Shown piece by piece: positions 9,134 to 18,806 of a stretch of DNA of 64,000 nt. The notes below the pieces were generated by a model that worked only from the letters and a program-made list of their open reading frames with translations, did no database searches and had not been told where the DNA came from. Numbering within the stretch: position 1 is the stretch's first letter; every line of letters starts with the position of its first letter. Both the position numbers and the translations under genes were made by a program. The DNA comes from CAKZNE01 sp002695025 (GTDB lineage: Bacteria > Bacteroidota > Bacteroidia > Flavobacteriales > Schleiferiaceae): contig CAJWML010000001.1 of assembly GCA_913043285.1 (NCBI GenBank), positions 496,001 to 560,000 of the forward strand, written 5' to 3'.

Positions 9134-10669
9134 ATGATGATGAAGAAAACTTATTTAGGGTTGGGATGTGTTTTAGGATTGTTTCACCTTTCAGCCAGTG
9201 CCTATGTACCACCCGGAGGGCCGGACAATGATACCGTTAAGAAGGTACAGACGGTTGACCTGGGCGCTATTTCCCTCTCCGATGATCCCTTTGTGGCGCG
9301 GCTGGACAGCCTGATGAACTTCAGCTTTTTTGGTGAAGAAGAAAAGATACAGGCCACCGAAGAATTTATTGAAACCGAAGATACCGAGGTGGAATACTCC
9401 CTCCCGGATTTTCACGATACCATATACCAGCAACGTTTGGCCAAGCTTAATGCCATGACTCCCTTTAAGCTGGATTACAACCCTTCCGTAAGACGTTACA
9501 TTGATGTGTACAGCAAGCACCGCAGGGAACAGGTTAGTCGTATGCTGGGGCTGGCGGAATATTACTTTCCTCTTTTTGAAGAAACCCTGGATCGCTATAA
9601 TCTTCCCCTGGAACTAAAGTATCTGGCTATAGTGGAGTCAGCCCTTAACCCCATGGCGCGATCCCGCGTGGGTGCCACCGGCTTGTGGCAGTTCATGTTC
9701 AGCACCGGTAAGCTCAACGGACTTAAAGTATCCAGCTATATTGATGAGCGTTGCGATCCCATCAAATCCACGGAAGCGGCTTGCAAGTACCTTTCCCAGC
9801 TCTACGGCATTTTTGGCGACTGGAACCTGGCGCTTGCTGCCTATAACTCTGGCCCCGGTAACGTAAGCCGCGCTATCAGGCGTTCAGGAGGCAAACAGAC
9901 CTATTGGGAGATCCGGCCTTACCTACCCCGGGAAACACAAGGCTATGTACCGGCCTTTATTGCCGTAAACTACATTATGCATCACGCTGAAGACCACCTG
10001 ATCTTCCCCAGCGAGGTTAAGACCTCTTACTACCAGACCGACACGATTACCGTGCGGGAACAGCTTAGCTTTCGTCAGATACAGGACCTGGTAGGTATTT
10101 CCGAGGAAGAACTGGAATTCCTGAACCCGGCCTATCGTTACAAGATCATACCCAAGGTGGAAAATAACTATTGCACCCTGGTATTACCGGCTTCCAAGAT
10201 TGGCTTGTTCATTGCCAATGAAGATTCCATTTACCGCCTGGCTTCCCGCGATTTTGAACAACATCAAACGGAAGCCCCAACCTATGTGGAAGTAAGTGAC
10301 CGTATTACGCACCGTGTTCGCAGAGGTGAAGCACTAGGCCTTATTGCCGAAAAATATGGTGTTTCCGTCTCCAGTATTAAACGTTGGAACGGGCTGCGCA
10401 GCAACACCATCCGTGTTGGTCAACGCCTGACCATTCACCCCAGGAAAATGCCTTCTTCCGCTTCAGCTGCCCCAAAAGTTTCGGACCCTAAAAAAGCAGA
10501 TGACGGCCGCGAATACGTTACCTACAAAGTGCGTAACGGGGATTCCTTTTACAGTATTGCCAAACACTATCCCGGCATCAGCGCGGAAAACATCATGGAA
10601 TGGAACAGCATTAACAATGCACGTCACCTGAAGCCCGGTATGAACCTTAAAATTTTCTCTAAGATTTGA
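9134..10669 (+). CDS. mltD: Membrane-bound lytic murein transglycosylase, MltD-like, with LysM domains
   Basis: About 511 residues. A signal peptide is followed by a GH23 lytic transglycosylase domain (about residues 130-290) with catalytic Glu168 in VESALNP, then MARSRVGATGLWQFM and AAYNSGPGNVSRA. Two LysM repeats follow (ITHRVRRGEALGLIAEKYGV and VTYKVRNGDSFYSIAKHY), which bind peptidoglycan glycan strands. The enzyme cleaves murein to 1,6-anhydromuramyl products. The frame is open from 9107, but the ATG cluster at 9134/9137/9140 gives a normal signal peptide. Its stop overlaps the TTG start of the next gene. Confidence 0.9.
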   Translation: MMMKKTYLGLGCVLGLFHLSASAYVPPGGPDNDTVKKVQTVDLGAISLSDDPFVARLDSLMNFSFFGEEEKIQATEEFIETEDTEVEYSLPDFHDTIYQQRLAKLNAMTPFKLDYNPSVRRYIDVYSKHRREQVSRMLGLAEYYFPLFEETLDRYNLPLELKYLAIVESALNPMARSRVGATGLWQFMFSTGKLNGLKVSSYIDERCDPIKSTEAACKYLSQLYGIFGDWNLALAAYNSGPGNVSRAIRRSGGKQTYWEIRPYLPRETQGYVPAFIAVNYIMHHAEDHLIFPSEVKTSYYQTDTITVREQLSFRQIQDLVGISEEELEFLNPAYRYKIIPKVENNYCTLVLPASKIGLFIANEDSIYRLASRDFEQHQTEAPTYVEVSDRITHRVRRGEALGLIAEKYGVSVSSIKRWNGLRSNTIRVGQRLTIHPRKMPSSASAAPKVSDPKKADDGREYVTYKVRNGDSFYSIAKHYPGISAENIMEWNSINNARHLKPGMNLKIFSKI

Positions 10670-11655
10670 TAATCCAACGCCTTACTCTTCTATTCTGCAG
10701 CCTTTGGCTGGTAGCTTGTAATACGGATAACCCGGCTGAAGGCGGGTCTATATTCAAGGATGTGCTTCCGGAGAGTAATGGTGGCCGTATGGATCTCATT
10801 GTAGTGGCTAAGGAGTCCCTTTGGCAAAGTGTGGCGGGCGATATGTTCCGCAAGGATTTTAGTTCTCCACAGCCTGCCCTTCCACAGCCTGAACCGGAGT
10901 TTACCGTAAGGCAAATTGAACCGGATCAGTTCAACAGCCTGTTGCAACGGTCCCGGAACATCGTGATATTGGAGAAGGGGGATTTTACTTACACCATCCA
11001 GGAAAATTTCTGGGCGCGGCCTCAACTGGTGGTCACCCTGGCGGCTGAAGATGAAAATGAGCTGGCCAAGCTCATCCAAAGCAAAGGCCCTGAGGTCTTT
11101 AAAAAACTAAAAGACCAGGAAATAAACGCTCTGCAAGAGCGATTGGGTAAAGCGGTGCATAAAAATCTACCCATTCTGGAAACTCACCATGTTTCGATGG
11201 CTATTCCCACCTCTTTTGAGGTAGAAATAAAACAGGATAACCTGATGGTACTCTGGAATAAAACCATCAAAACAGACCAGGGCATTATCGTCTACTTTAA
11301 GCCTATGGACCCCGAAATGGGAGCTTTGGGCATGGATATCATTCCAATGCGTGACAGCCTTACGCAACTGTATGTGCAAAGCGAGCGTGAAGGTGCCTAT
11401 ATGGTTACCGAAGATCTTGTTACGCCCACCATTGAGAATACGGAAATTGACGGTAGCTTTGCTATTGAGACAAGGGGATTATGGCGCACCAAGAACGATT
11501 TTAAAGGAGGTCCTTTTATCAACTATACCGTTTACGATGAAAAGCATAACCAGGTGATCTTCCTGGACGGTTTTGTCTTCTCCCCCGAAACCAAAAAGCG
11601 CAATTTTGTGCTGGAAATGGAATCCATTCTCAAAACCCTTGAAATACTGGACTAG
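10666..11655 (+). CDS. DUF4837 lipoprotein
   Basis: This 329-residue protein has a lipoprotein signal peptide with lipobox LVACNT (Cys18). The body matches my memory of DUF4837, a Bacteroidota-only family: after the Cys comes VLPESNGGRMDLIVVAKESLW, with FINYTVYDEKHNQVIFLDGF near the end. No function is established. The start is TTG at 10666, inside the stop of mltD, so translation is coupled. Its stop and the stop of recO share the palindrome ctag at 11652-11655, making the two genes convergent with a 4-nt overlap. Confidence 0.75.
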   Translation: MIIQRLTLLFCSLWLVACNTDNPAEGGSIFKDVLPESNGGRMDLIVVAKESLWQSVAGDMFRKDFSSPQPALPQPEPEFTVRQIEPDQFNSLLQRSRNIVILEKGDFTYTIQENFWARPQLVVTLAAEDENELAKLIQSKGPEVFKKLKDQEINALQERLGKAVHKNLPILETHHVSMAIPTSFEVEIKQDNLMVLWNKTIKTDQGIIVYFKPMDPEMGALGMDIIPMRDSLTQLYVQSEREGAYMVTEDLVTPTIENTEIDGSFAIETRGLWRTKNDFKGGPFINYTVYDEKHNQVIFLDGFVFSPETKKRNFVLEMESILKTLEILD

Positions 11656-12371
11656 TGCAGCACCGTATGCAAAACGTCCAGTGATTTGAGCTCACCGAAA
11701 TCTTTTAAATGTAAGCGATAATAGGTTAAAAGCGTATCCAGCAATTTGAGGCGGTTATGACCATTCAGTTTTAGAGCGGATAACCTCTCCATAGAAGTTA
11801 CGCCCAACTCCTTCCAACGTTTTAACAACTCGCCCTCCAGTACGTGACCATGAGGAGGCTCCACAGAGGTGTATTCACCTTCCATGAGATCAAAATAAGG
11901 TTTATCCAATGGCGGCTGAATGGCAAAGCCCAGGAAGGCACTTAGTTCATACAGGAAAACAAGGTGAAAATTGGCGGTGCCCTCTTCCACTTCATCCAAG
12001 CGGTAAAGGGAGCTGGAAATATAATGATATAGCGGTTTATTGACTTCTTCCTCGCGAATAAAATGGGAAATTACCTCTGCCAGGAACAAGCTGATGCAGT
12101 TCTTGTACGGGTCAAAAGGGAGGGCCTGATAGGTCCGGGAAATACTCACCTCCTTGATACGCCTTAATTCACTCCTGGGGTTTTGGTAAAAAACCACGTC
12201 CAGTTGGTTAAGCACCTGCACCATGGCCGTGCGCAAAGGTCCTTTTTTACCGCGCACCCCACCTGCAATGAAACTGAGCAAGCCAAACTCTTCGGAATAG
12301 GTTTTCAGGATAATACTACTGTCTCCGTATTTAACGGAACCCAGCACAATAACAGGCGACTTGGCTAACAT
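11652..12371 (-). CDS. recO: DNA repair protein RecO
   Basis: This 239-residue protein has the RecO layout: an N-terminal OB fold (SPVIVLGSVKYGDSSIILKT, LLSFIAGGVRGKKG) followed by a helical C-terminal domain. RecO works with RecR to load RecA onto SSB-coated single strands during gap repair. The length is normal. As in many Bacteroidota RecO proteins I see no zinc-finger cysteines. It lies 4 nt downstream of porZ on the same strand, so the two are very likely co-transcribed. Confidence 0.88.
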   Translation of the reverse strand: MLAKSPVIVLGSVKYGDSSIILKTYSEEFGLLSFIAGGVRGKKGPLRTAMVQVLNQLDVVFYQNPRSELRRIKEVSISRTYQALPFDPYKNCISLFLAEVISHFIREEEVNKPLYHYISSSLYRLDEVEEGTANFHLVFLYELSAFLGFAIQPPLDKPYFDLMEGEYTSVEPPHGHVLEGELLKRWKELGVTSMERLSALKLNGHNRLKLLDTLLTYYRLHLKDFGELKSLDVLHTVLH

Positions 12372-12375
12372 TCAC

Positions 12376-14706
12376 CTAATTTACAACAAGGATCTTGGTG
12401 ATGGCGGTAGATGTGCCCAGTTCATCGGTAATGTAGGCCAGGTATACCCCGGTTTTTACACGTTGACCATCAAAGTTGCGGCCACTCCAGATAGCCTGGC
12501 CACCCTCCGCCACGGTTTCATACACTATATTGCCTTCTACATCCGTAATCTTTACCTGCGCGTTGGTTACCAGTCCGCGGATAAGGATCGGCCCGGTATA
12601 ACCCGGTTCCACCGGGTTGGGATAGGCAAAAACATCATCGTTGAAATCCGAACCTTCGGTAGCCACTCCCTGAAAGGAAACAATTCCCTGGTCCGTTCCA
12701 AAATACACCATACCGGATTCATCGTCTATCTCAATATCGATCACATTATTGCTGATCAAAGGGCTGTTCTCGCTGGTAAAGTGATAGATTTCCTCCCGTC
12801 CATCGTCTGAAGTATAGAACACCCCGCTATTAGCCGTGGCAAACCACTTTTTATTGGCTCCGTCCACCTCAATATCATTAACAGCTTCCCCGCCCAGGAA
12901 GGGATCACCAAGGCCATCCCCGTCATCATCAATAATAATTCGCTGGGCATCGTAATTACGGTTGGGTTCAAAAAGGTTACGCGGGCTGTAGAGTACGGCC
13001 ACGCCCTCATTGGTGCCGATCCAAACCTCTCCATCCTTATCCTCGGCAAAGCAAAGTACCGTTTCGGTAGGCAGGTTGCCCAGGTTTTCACTGGCCTGCA
13101 TCCTTTGGGTGCGTAGCGAATCGTTAATAAACTTTCCGATCACAATACCGGAATTACGGGTTTGCACCCATATCTGATCTTCGGAGGTATACATGATATT
13201 TTTTACGGCTGTAGCACTGCTTACTGCAGAGCCCATTCCAAAAGTTTCTACACTGCCATCTTCATGGATAACACCCAAGGGCTTATCGGTCAAAGAGTTG
13301 GTAAACCATATATCCCCGTCCACCCCATAAGCAAAATCGCCTACGCGATGATGGCCGGACCCGCCAATGCCTGGGAAAACCTCCCTGCCTTCGCTCTTTT
13401 CGGTTATTGTGCGTACTAATTGGTCATTCCGAAATTCTGCAATACAGCTATCGTAAGCACTCACAAAAAAGTGGGTATTATCTTCAGGGTCGCTGATAAT
13501 GGCCAGTATGTCCAAAAGACCTCCTACATCTCCAAGGGAATAGTTGTTCCAGGTGAAATCCTCGGAGTTCAGTCTGTAAAAGCCGGAGCGGTTGAATTGA
13601 CGCACCCAGGTATTATCGATCTCTCCCGGAGCAACAAACACCCGGTTGCCATTATTATGCATTTGGTATACCTTTTCGGATGCTGGTGAGTTGGGAAAGA
13701 TATTCTCATGATAAGACGATCCGAAGGTGAGGTACAAGCCTTTTTCATTATCCAGCGACCAGAAAATATTAGACCCAGGTTCACCTGCCACGCAGGCCAC
13801 CGGGTTGTACAGGCTATCATCCACAAATACCGAGTTGATATTGAAATCCAGTTTATACCCCGAGGTTTGCTTGCTGAAACCCAGGCCACTGAAATTGTTA
13901 CAAAGGCCCAATATACCATTGGTGGCCTTCATAAAATCAAAGGCTCCCGGGGTAATTCCGGAATACTCCCAACTACCATTTTGCAGGAAAAGGATGGAAT
14001 CTGAAGCCGGAGGTACCGCCTTATTCACGTAAACGGTATTATCAAAAAATGTGATGTGTCTGGCTGGGGTGCGGATATAGCTATCCCGTTCCCAATTGGC
14101 AAAAAACTGCAGGGCGCTATTCCGTGAAGCCTTGAACACACCTTGCTCCGTAGCGGCATAAATGCTATCATTATTGGGGTTTACCACCACCTGGTTGATC
14201 TTAAGGGTGCTCCCGTTTTCACCGATGATGTACGTTTCCTTGATGATCCTACGCTCCAGGTCTAAAACCACAATTCCGAAGTCTGTGGATATGTACACCA
14301 GATTTTGATAAGGAAATAAATGATTGATGGTTTTAAGTCCGGGATAATTTGCGGAAAGGGATATGTCTGGTATATTGATCACCTCACCCCCCAGAAGAAG
14401 ATCAATATTGGCGCTTTCATACCCAATAATGACTTCTCCAGTGTTTCCAGACAGGGCAAGGGCCGTGACATTAACATCGCTGAGGCCATTGAGTTTGGAT
14501 AGTCTTTGAATGTCACGATCCTTGGTGTTCATGATAAAAAGGCCCTGTTTTACAGCACAGTACACCTCATCACCCTTAAGGACCATATCTACCCCAGCAC
14601 CATAGGGAAGGTGGTCTACCCAAACCCCGATCCGGTCGGCCGTTTGTCCTTTGGAGATGGTAAAAGTCAGCGTAAGTGCCACAGCGGCACTGATAATTCT
14701 CTTCAT
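12376..14706 (-). CDS. porZ: PorZ-like type IX secretion protein (two beta-propellers plus C-terminal domain)
   Basis: This 776-residue protein has a signal peptide ending near SKGQ. It is then a long series of beta-propeller blades with ligand-sensor-like repeats (GDEVYCAVKQGLFIMNTKDR, DGEVWIGTNEGVAVLYSP, VYFGTDQGIVSF). An FAYPNPVEPG-type C-terminal sorting domain follows. In Porphyromonas, PorZ is part of the surface complex that finishes type IX cargo and attaches it to anionic LPS. Propeller architecture, length and position beside recO support the call. It starts about 144 nt from the divergent ricT. Confidence 0.8.
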   Translation of the reverse strand: MKRIISAAVALTLTFTISKGQTADRIGVWVDHLPYGAGVDMVLKGDEVYCAVKQGLFIMNTKDRDIQRLSKLNGLSDVNVTALALSGNTGEVIIGYESANIDLLLGGEVINIPDISLSANYPGLKTINHLFPYQNLVYISTDFGIVVLDLERRIIKETYIIGENGSTLKINQVVVNPNNDSIYAATEQGVFKASRNSALQFFANWERDSYIRTPARHITFFDNTVYVNKAVPPASDSILFLQNGSWEYSGITPGAFDFMKATNGILGLCNNFSGLGFSKQTSGYKLDFNINSVFVDDSLYNPVACVAGEPGSNIFWSLDNEKGLYLTFGSSYHENIFPNSPASEKVYQMHNNGNRVFVAPGEIDNTWVRQFNRSGFYRLNSEDFTWNNYSLGDVGGLLDILAIISDPEDNTHFFVSAYDSCIAEFRNDQLVRTITEKSEGREVFPGIGGSGHHRVGDFAYGVDGDIWFTNSLTDKPLGVIHEDGSVETFGMGSAVSSATAVKNIMYTSEDQIWVQTRNSGIVIGKFINDSLRTQRMQASENLGNLPTETVLCFAEDKDGEVWIGTNEGVAVLYSPRNLFEPNRNYDAQRIIIDDDGDGLGDPFLGGEAVNDIEVDGANKKWFATANSGVFYTSDDGREEIYHFTSENSPLISNNVIDIEIDDESGMVYFGTDQGIVSFQGVATEGSDFNDDVFAYPNPVEPGYTGPILIRGLVTNAQVKITDVEGNIVYETVAEGGQAIWSGRNFDGQRVKTGVYLAYITDELGTSTAITKILVVN

Positions 14707-14787
14707 AAAAACCTCTTAGTGGTTTAAGAAACGCTAAAGCTATCCAAAAATGATTTTGCAGTACAACTTTCTCGTCAATCGAATTAA

Positions 14788-14795
14788 TATCTTTG
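14788..14795 (+). promoter_or_regulatory. -7 element before ricT
   Basis: TATCTTTG followed by C is a perfect -7 consensus (TAnnTTTGC). Transcription would start near 14802, leaving a leader of about 48 nt before the ATG at 14850. A -33 TTG at proper spacing is not seen. Confidence 0.5.
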
Positions 14796-14849
14796 CGGAA
14801 ACCATGCAATTTGTGGCATGGATACGAGTTTTTAGATAAAACCAAAATA

Positions 14850-16007
14850 ATGGGATGCAATAGTTGTAGTAGTAACGGGCTCCCAAAAGGTTGCAGGAAC
14901 AATGGTTCCTGTGGTGTGAACGGTTGCGATAAGCTAACTGTTTTTGATTGGTTATCAGACATGGAACTCCCGGCCGGGCATGCACCTTTTGAATGCGTAG
15001 AGGTGCGTTTTAAGAACGGCCGTAAGGAATTTTATAGGAACGTGAACAACATACCCCTGCAAATGGGGGATAGTGTGGCCGTAGAGGGTAGCCCCGGTCA
15101 TGATATTGGAAGTGTATCGTTAACTGGAGAGCTGGTACGGTTTCAGATGAAAAAGAAAGGTGTTAAGCCCAATGGTGAAGACATCCGGAAACTATACCGA
15201 AAAGCCAATCAGAAAGATATTGACACCTGGCAACAGGCCCGTGAAAGAGAACATGAAACCATGTTACGAACCCGCGAGATAGCCCAGAATCTGAATCTGG
15301 TTATGAAGGTGAGTGACGTGGAATACCAGGGTGACAATTCCAAAGCCACCTTTTTTTATACTGCTGATGACCGGGTGGATTTCCGGGAACTCATCAAGAT
15401 CCTGGCTTCAGAATTCCGGATACGGATTGAAATGCGGCAGATCGGGACCCGCCAGGAAGCGGGACGCGTGGGAGGTATCGGCTCCTGTGGAAGAGAGTTA
15501 TGTTGTACCACCTGGCTTACGGACTTCCGGTCGGTAAATACGGCTGCCGCACGCTATCAGCAACTTTCCCTGAATCCGCAGAAACTGGCCGGACAATGCG
15601 GTAAGCTCAAATGCTGCCTGAATTATGAGTTGGACTCTTACCTGGAAGCCCTCAAGGATTTTCCCGATACCGGCATTAACCTGCAAACCAAAAAGGGTGA
15701 AGCCTCGTTCCAGAAGATGGATATTTTCAAGCGCAAGCTTTGGTATGCTTACATTGAGAACGGTGTGGACTGGGTAGCTCTTGACCTGGATAAGGTGCGG
15801 GAGATCATCCAAAAGAACAAGCAGGGACAAAAACCGGATTCACTGGAGGAAATGGTGGAATTGGTAGTGAGTGATGTTCCCAAGTACGACAATGTGGTTG
15901 GACAGGACAGCCTCTCGCGCTTTGACCACAAGAACAAAAAGCGCAGGAAAAAGCGAAATACGAAAAACCGTAAAGGGCGAAAGCCCGGCAACGCGCCCCA
16001 AAAGTGA
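14850..16007 (+). CDS. ricT: PSP1 / RicT (YaaT)-family protein with N-terminal cysteine cluster
   Basis: This 385-residue protein has a central PSP1 domain with the family cysteines GSCGRELCCTTW and CGKLKCCLNYE. In Bacillus, RicT holds iron-sulfur clusters with RicA and RicF and acts in RNA maturation and signalling. The start at 14850 gives an extra N-terminus with five cysteines (Cys3, 6, 15, 21, 26) that could bind metal. The C-terminus is a lysine/arginine-rich tail (KKRRKKRNTKNRKGRK). The frame is open upstream to 14793, but that would leave no leader after the -7 element. Its stop overlaps the gldH start. Confidence 0.85.
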   Translation: MGCNSCSSNGLPKGCRNNGSCGVNGCDKLTVFDWLSDMELPAGHAPFECVEVRFKNGRKEFYRNVNNIPLQMGDSVAVEGSPGHDIGSVSLTGELVRFQMKKKGVKPNGEDIRKLYRKANQKDIDTWQQAREREHETMLRTREIAQNLNLVMKVSDVEYQGDNSKATFFYTADDRVDFRELIKILASEFRIRIEMRQIGTRQEAGRVGGIGSCGRELCCTTWLTDFRSVNTAAARYQQLSLNPQKLAGQCGKLKCCLNYELDSYLEALKDFPDTGINLQTKKGEASFQKMDIFKRKLWYAYIENGVDWVALDLDKVREIIQKNKQGQKPDSLEEMVELVVSDVPKYDNVVGQDSLSRFDHKNKKRRKKRNTKNRKGRKPGNAPQK

Positions 16008-16519
16008 AAGGAAAGATCTTCATATACACGCTGATCCTGCTAGGGCTTTACAGCTGTGGTGAAAAACCCTATTACGAAGCCTATGTGGAGATCCCCGAAA
16101 AAGGGTGGCGGGCAGACAGCATCATTACTTTTAACGTAGATGTAAAAGATACTTCCTCTGAATTTCTCATCCGGCTGAACCTCCGTAATAACAGCAACTA
16201 TCCATACCAGAATATTTTTCTTTTCCGTGAGATACGGAGTTCACGGGGCCTGGAGTTCCGGGATACGGTGGAATATCCTATTGCGGACGCCTACGGAAAA
16301 TGGCTGGGAGACGGACTCGGTGAACTGAAAACCCACAAATGGCCTTTCAGCATGAAAGCCCTTCATTTTAAGAAGAGTGGAAAATATACTTTCCGCATAC
16401 AACAGGCTATGCGTGAGCAGGTATTGCCAGGCGTGGAAGACGTGGGATTAACTATATTTAAAGCCTCATCGGGTGAGGAACAAGAAAATGGCCGTAAAGA
16501 AGAAAAAGAAAGACAATGA
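16004..16519 (+). CDS. gldH: Gliding motility lipoprotein GldH
   Basis: The 171-residue protein has a lipoprotein signal (LLGLYSCGEKP, Cys at about residue 18). The middle is GldH-like: FLIRLNLRNNSNYPYQNIFL and GLGELKTHKWPF. GldH is required for gliding and type IX secretion in Flavobacterium, though many non-gliding Bacteroidota also carry it. The start is a GTG at 16004 inside the ricT stop, so translation is coupled. It overlaps the PBP1A gene by about 32 nt. The order ricT, gldH, pbp1A supports the call. Confidence 0.88.
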   Translation: MKGKIFIYTLILLGLYSCGEKPYYEAYVEIPEKGWRADSIITFNVDVKDTSSEFLIRLNLRNNSNYPYQNIFLFREIRSSRGLEFRDTVEYPIADAYGKWLGDGLGELKTHKWPFSMKALHFKKSGKYTFRIQQAMREQVLPGVEDVGLTIFKASSGEEQENGRKEEKERQ

Positions 16520-18788
16520 TTTCAGCAGCTACGTAAAGTGGTTCTGGATACTGATTCTCTCCGGCATAGGTGCCGTGGTACTATGCATCCTGTTAGCAGC
16601 CGTAGGTGCCTTTGGACCCCTTCCCTCCTTTAAGGAAATTGAAAACCCAAGGAGTAACCTGGCCAGCCAGATCATAACCAGTGACCACCAGCTACTGGGT
16701 AAATTTTACCTGGATAACCGTACCCATGCGGATTATGAAGAACTTTCGCCCCACCTTATCAATGCGTTGGTATCTACGGAAGACGAACGGTATTACGAAC
16801 ACAGCGGGATTGACTTTGAAGCATTAGCGAGGGCGGTGGTCAGGCTGGGAGGAGCCGGTGGAGGCAGTACTATTACCCAGCAGCTGGCCAAGCAGCTTTT
16901 TCATAACCCGGCCAACAGCTTCCTGGAACGGATACCTCAGAAGTTCAAGGAATGGGTAATTGCCGTTCAACTGGAACGGCAATACACCAAGCAGGAAATC
17001 ATTGCCATGTATTTTAACCAGTTTGACTTCCTGTATCAAGCCGTAGGTATCAATTCTGCTGCTTCCATCTATTTCAATACTACTCCTGACAGTCTTAGCC
17101 TGGAGCAATCGGCTGTTTTAGTAGGGATGGCCAAAAACCCTTCCTGGTTTAATCCGGTCCGTGATACGGAGCGTATGAAAGAGCGCAGGAATGTGGTATA
17201 CCGACAGATGGTGCGTAACGATATGCTCACCCAGGCGGAGTACGATACTTTAAAAGAGCGGCCCATTCAGCTGGACTTTAAGCGGGAAGGCCATTTGGAA
17301 GGACTGGCTCCTTACTTCCGGGAATACCTGCGCAGTTATATGAAAGAGTGGATCGATGAACATCCCAAACCGGATGGCAGTAAGTACAACCTGTATACCG
17401 ATGGCCTCAAGATCTACACTACCATTGACTACCGCATGCAGAAGTATGCCGAGGAAGCGGTAACTGAGCACATGAGCAATCTGCAGCAGATATTCTTTAA
17501 AAAGGAAAAAGACCGCAAATACGCTCCTTTTCACAACGTGACAGAAGACGAGATTGACCGCATTATGGAGCGCGCCATGCGTAGATCAGAGCGGTATAAA
17601 AGCATGAAGCGGGCCGGGGTTCCCCAGGATTCCATAGAATTGGCTTTCAATACGCCTATCCAAATGAGCATATTTACGTGGGATGGCGATAAGGATACGG
17701 TTATGAGCCCCTTGGACTCTATCCGTTACTATAAGTACTTCTACCAGTGCGGGATGATGTCAGTAGAACCCAAAACCGGCTTCGTCAAAGCCTGGGTGGG
17801 TGGTATCAATTACGAGCATTTTAAATATGATCACGTAAAACTGGGTAAGCGCCAGGTAGGGTCTACCTTCAAACCCTTTGTGTACGCCACCGCTATTAAG
17901 CAAAAACATTATTCACCCTGCTTTAAGGTGCCCAACGTACTTACGTGTATTGAAGCCGGCAAGTTTGGCCTGTTAAAGGACTGGTGCCCGCAAAACTCCG
18001 ATCACGAATACGGAGGGGAATACACGCTTAAATATGCCTTGGCCAATAGTGTGAATACCGTAACCACCTACCTTATGAAACAGGTGGGCCCGGAACCGGT
18101 GGTACGCCTGATCAAGGAAATGGGTATTGAGGATGATTTTGACGTTCAGCCGGCTATTGCACTGGGTACCGTAGATATTTCAGTATACGATATGGTAGGC
18201 TCCTACACCACCTTTGCCAACAAAGGCGTATACAATGAACCCATTATGATCACCCGTATTGAGGACCGCAACGGAGTAGTCCTTCAGGAGTTCATTCCCC
18301 GTTCCAATGAGGTGATGAGCGAGGAAGATGCCTATGTAGTACTCGATCTTTTGAAGGGCGTAACCCAGGGAGGTACCGGTACGCGCTTAAGGACAGGCTC
18401 CAATTACAGTCATCTTAATTATGCCGTAACCGGGGCTCCTTACCAGTTCAAGAACCCGATAGCTGGTAAAACCGGAACCACGCAAAATAACTCAGATGGC
18501 TGGTTTATGGGCGTGGTGCCCAACCTCATCACAGGGGTGTGGGCTGGTTGCGAAGACCGTGCCGCCCATTTTGGAGGCACAGCTTATGGTCAGGGTGCCA
18601 CTGTAGCCCTACCGGTGTGGGCTCTTTACATGAAGAAATTATACGCTGATGAGAAGCTGGGCATTTCCAAAGATGATTTTGAGAGGCCGGAAAGCCCATT
18701 GAGTATTGATCTCTATTGCGCGGATAACGATGATCCTGAGGAGGAAGAACTTCCTAAACCCTCGGATAACCCGGAATTCGACTATTAA
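16488..18788 (+). CDS. Class A penicillin-binding protein (PBP1A)
   Basis: This is a bifunctional peptidoglycan synthase of about 766 residues. It has a cytoplasmic Lys-rich tail, one membrane helix (about 17-40), a GT51 glycosyltransferase domain with catalytic Glu98 (STEDERYYEHSG), and a transpeptidase domain. The transpeptidase motifs are nucleophile Ser459 (GSTFKPF), SVN at about 521 and KTGTT at about 661. It polymerises lipid II and cross-links the stem peptides. The frame is open from a GTG at 16473, but the ATG at 16488 (MAVKKKKK) is preferred. It overlaps gldH, so both are probably one transcript. Confidence 0.93.
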   Translation: MAVKKKKKDNDFSSYVKWFWILILSGIGAVVLCILLAAVGAFGPLPSFKEIENPRSNLASQIITSDHQLLGKFYLDNRTHADYEELSPHLINALVSTEDERYYEHSGIDFEALARAVVRLGGAGGGSTITQQLAKQLFHNPANSFLERIPQKFKEWVIAVQLERQYTKQEIIAMYFNQFDFLYQAVGINSAASIYFNTTPDSLSLEQSAVLVGMAKNPSWFNPVRDTERMKERRNVVYRQMVRNDMLTQAEYDTLKERPIQLDFKREGHLEGLAPYFREYLRSYMKEWIDEHPKPDGSKYNLYTDGLKIYTTIDYRMQKYAEEAVTEHMSNLQQIFFKKEKDRKYAPFHNVTEDEIDRIMERAMRRSERYKSMKRAGVPQDSIELAFNTPIQMSIFTWDGDKDTVMSPLDSIRYYKYFYQCGMMSVEPKTGFVKAWVGGINYEHFKYDHVKLGKRQVGSTFKPFVYATAIKQKHYSPCFKVPNVLTCIEAGKFGLLKDWCPQNSDHEYGGEYTLKYALANSVNTVTTYLMKQVGPEPVVRLIKEMGIEDDFDVQPAIALGTVDISVYDMVGSYTTFANKGVYNEPIMITRIEDRNGVVLQEFIPRSNEVMSEEDAYVVLDLLKGVTQGGTGTRLRTGSNYSHLNYAVTGAPYQFKNPIAGKTGTTQNNSDGWFMGVVPNLITGVWAGCEDRAAHFGGTAYGQGATVALPVWALYMKKLYADEKLGISKDDFERPESPLSIDLYCADNDDPEEEELPKPSDNPEFDY

Positions 18789-18806
18789 CCCCTAAAGCAA
18801 AAACCC

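Noticed and set aside
12361..12810. Plus-strand ORF of 149 codons at the porZ 3' end
   Set aside because: Antisense to the well-supported PorZ C-terminal domain; no protein-like features.
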